Assembly (NCBI GenBank): GCA_002780065.1 | Contig: PEWQ01000167.1 | Coordinates: 1 to 5,770, forward strand | Origin: Candidatus Hydrogenedentes bacterium CG07_land_8_20_14_0_80_42_17 | GTDB taxonomy: Bacteria; UBA8481 | Reading direction: 5' to 3' | Length of the DNA stretch: 5,770 nt | Shown here: piece by piece, positions 5,759-5,770 of the stretch | Numbering within the stretch: position 1 is the stretch's first letter | Layout of the letters: each line of letters starts with the position of its first letter | The notes under the pieces: model-generated | Databases searched by the model: none | What the model was told of the DNA's origin: nothing | What the model saw: the letters and a program-made list of their open reading frames with translations, nothing else | Position numbers and translations under genes: made by a program

Positions 5759-5770
5759 TATCTCTTTGTT

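Overview
The window is bacterial chromosomal DNA of moderate-to-low G+C, with normal stop codons (TAG and TGA both end genes) and at least one canonical Shine-Dalgarno site. The gene set (a GH57 glucan branching enzyme paired with a DUF4912 protein, a stand-alone bioB, a GT-C membrane glycosyltransferase) and the many short palindromic or tandem intergenic repeats suggest a Gram-negative or deep-branching environmental lineage, for example Ignavibacteria/Chlorobi-like or a candidate phylum. This placement is a guess: there is no rRNA or marker gene here.

Layout. Positions 1-97 hold about three tandem copies of a 33-34 bp unit carrying a perfect 8-bp hairpin. Positions 105-176 on the minus strand read as what looks like the last 23 residues of a methyl-accepting chemotaxis protein, abutting the 3' end of bioB; no body of that gene is present. 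Positions 176-1123 (minus) are bioB, complete with all its cluster ligands. Positions 1124-1437 are a divergent intergenic region with two REP-like arms in inverted orientation (1246-1334) followed by a T6 run, an 18-codon ORF that runs into the left arm, and a candidate promoter for the rightward operon.

The rightward operon has three tightly spaced genes. The first (1483-2808) is a DUF4912 protein with an N-terminal Rho_N/SAP-like module, a long basic disordered linker and a C-terminal beta-rich module. The second (2812-4416) is a GH57 1,4-alpha-glucan branching enzyme with intact catalytic residues. The third (4425-5642) is a multi-spanning GT-C (PMT_2/ArnT-like) glycosyltransferase. The gaps are 3 and 8 bases, so co-transcription and coupled translation are likely. 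The first two genes probably act together on glycogen-like alpha-glucan; the link of the third to that pathway is open.

The right edge has a decamer repeat (5605-5660) that supplies the last residues of the glycosyltransferase, and then five A-tracts spaced 10-11 bp apart (5713-5758), a layout expected to bend DNA. The points most worth following are the Rho_N-DUF4912/branching-enzyme pair, the chemoreceptor tail behind bioB, and the repeat-rich gene borders.
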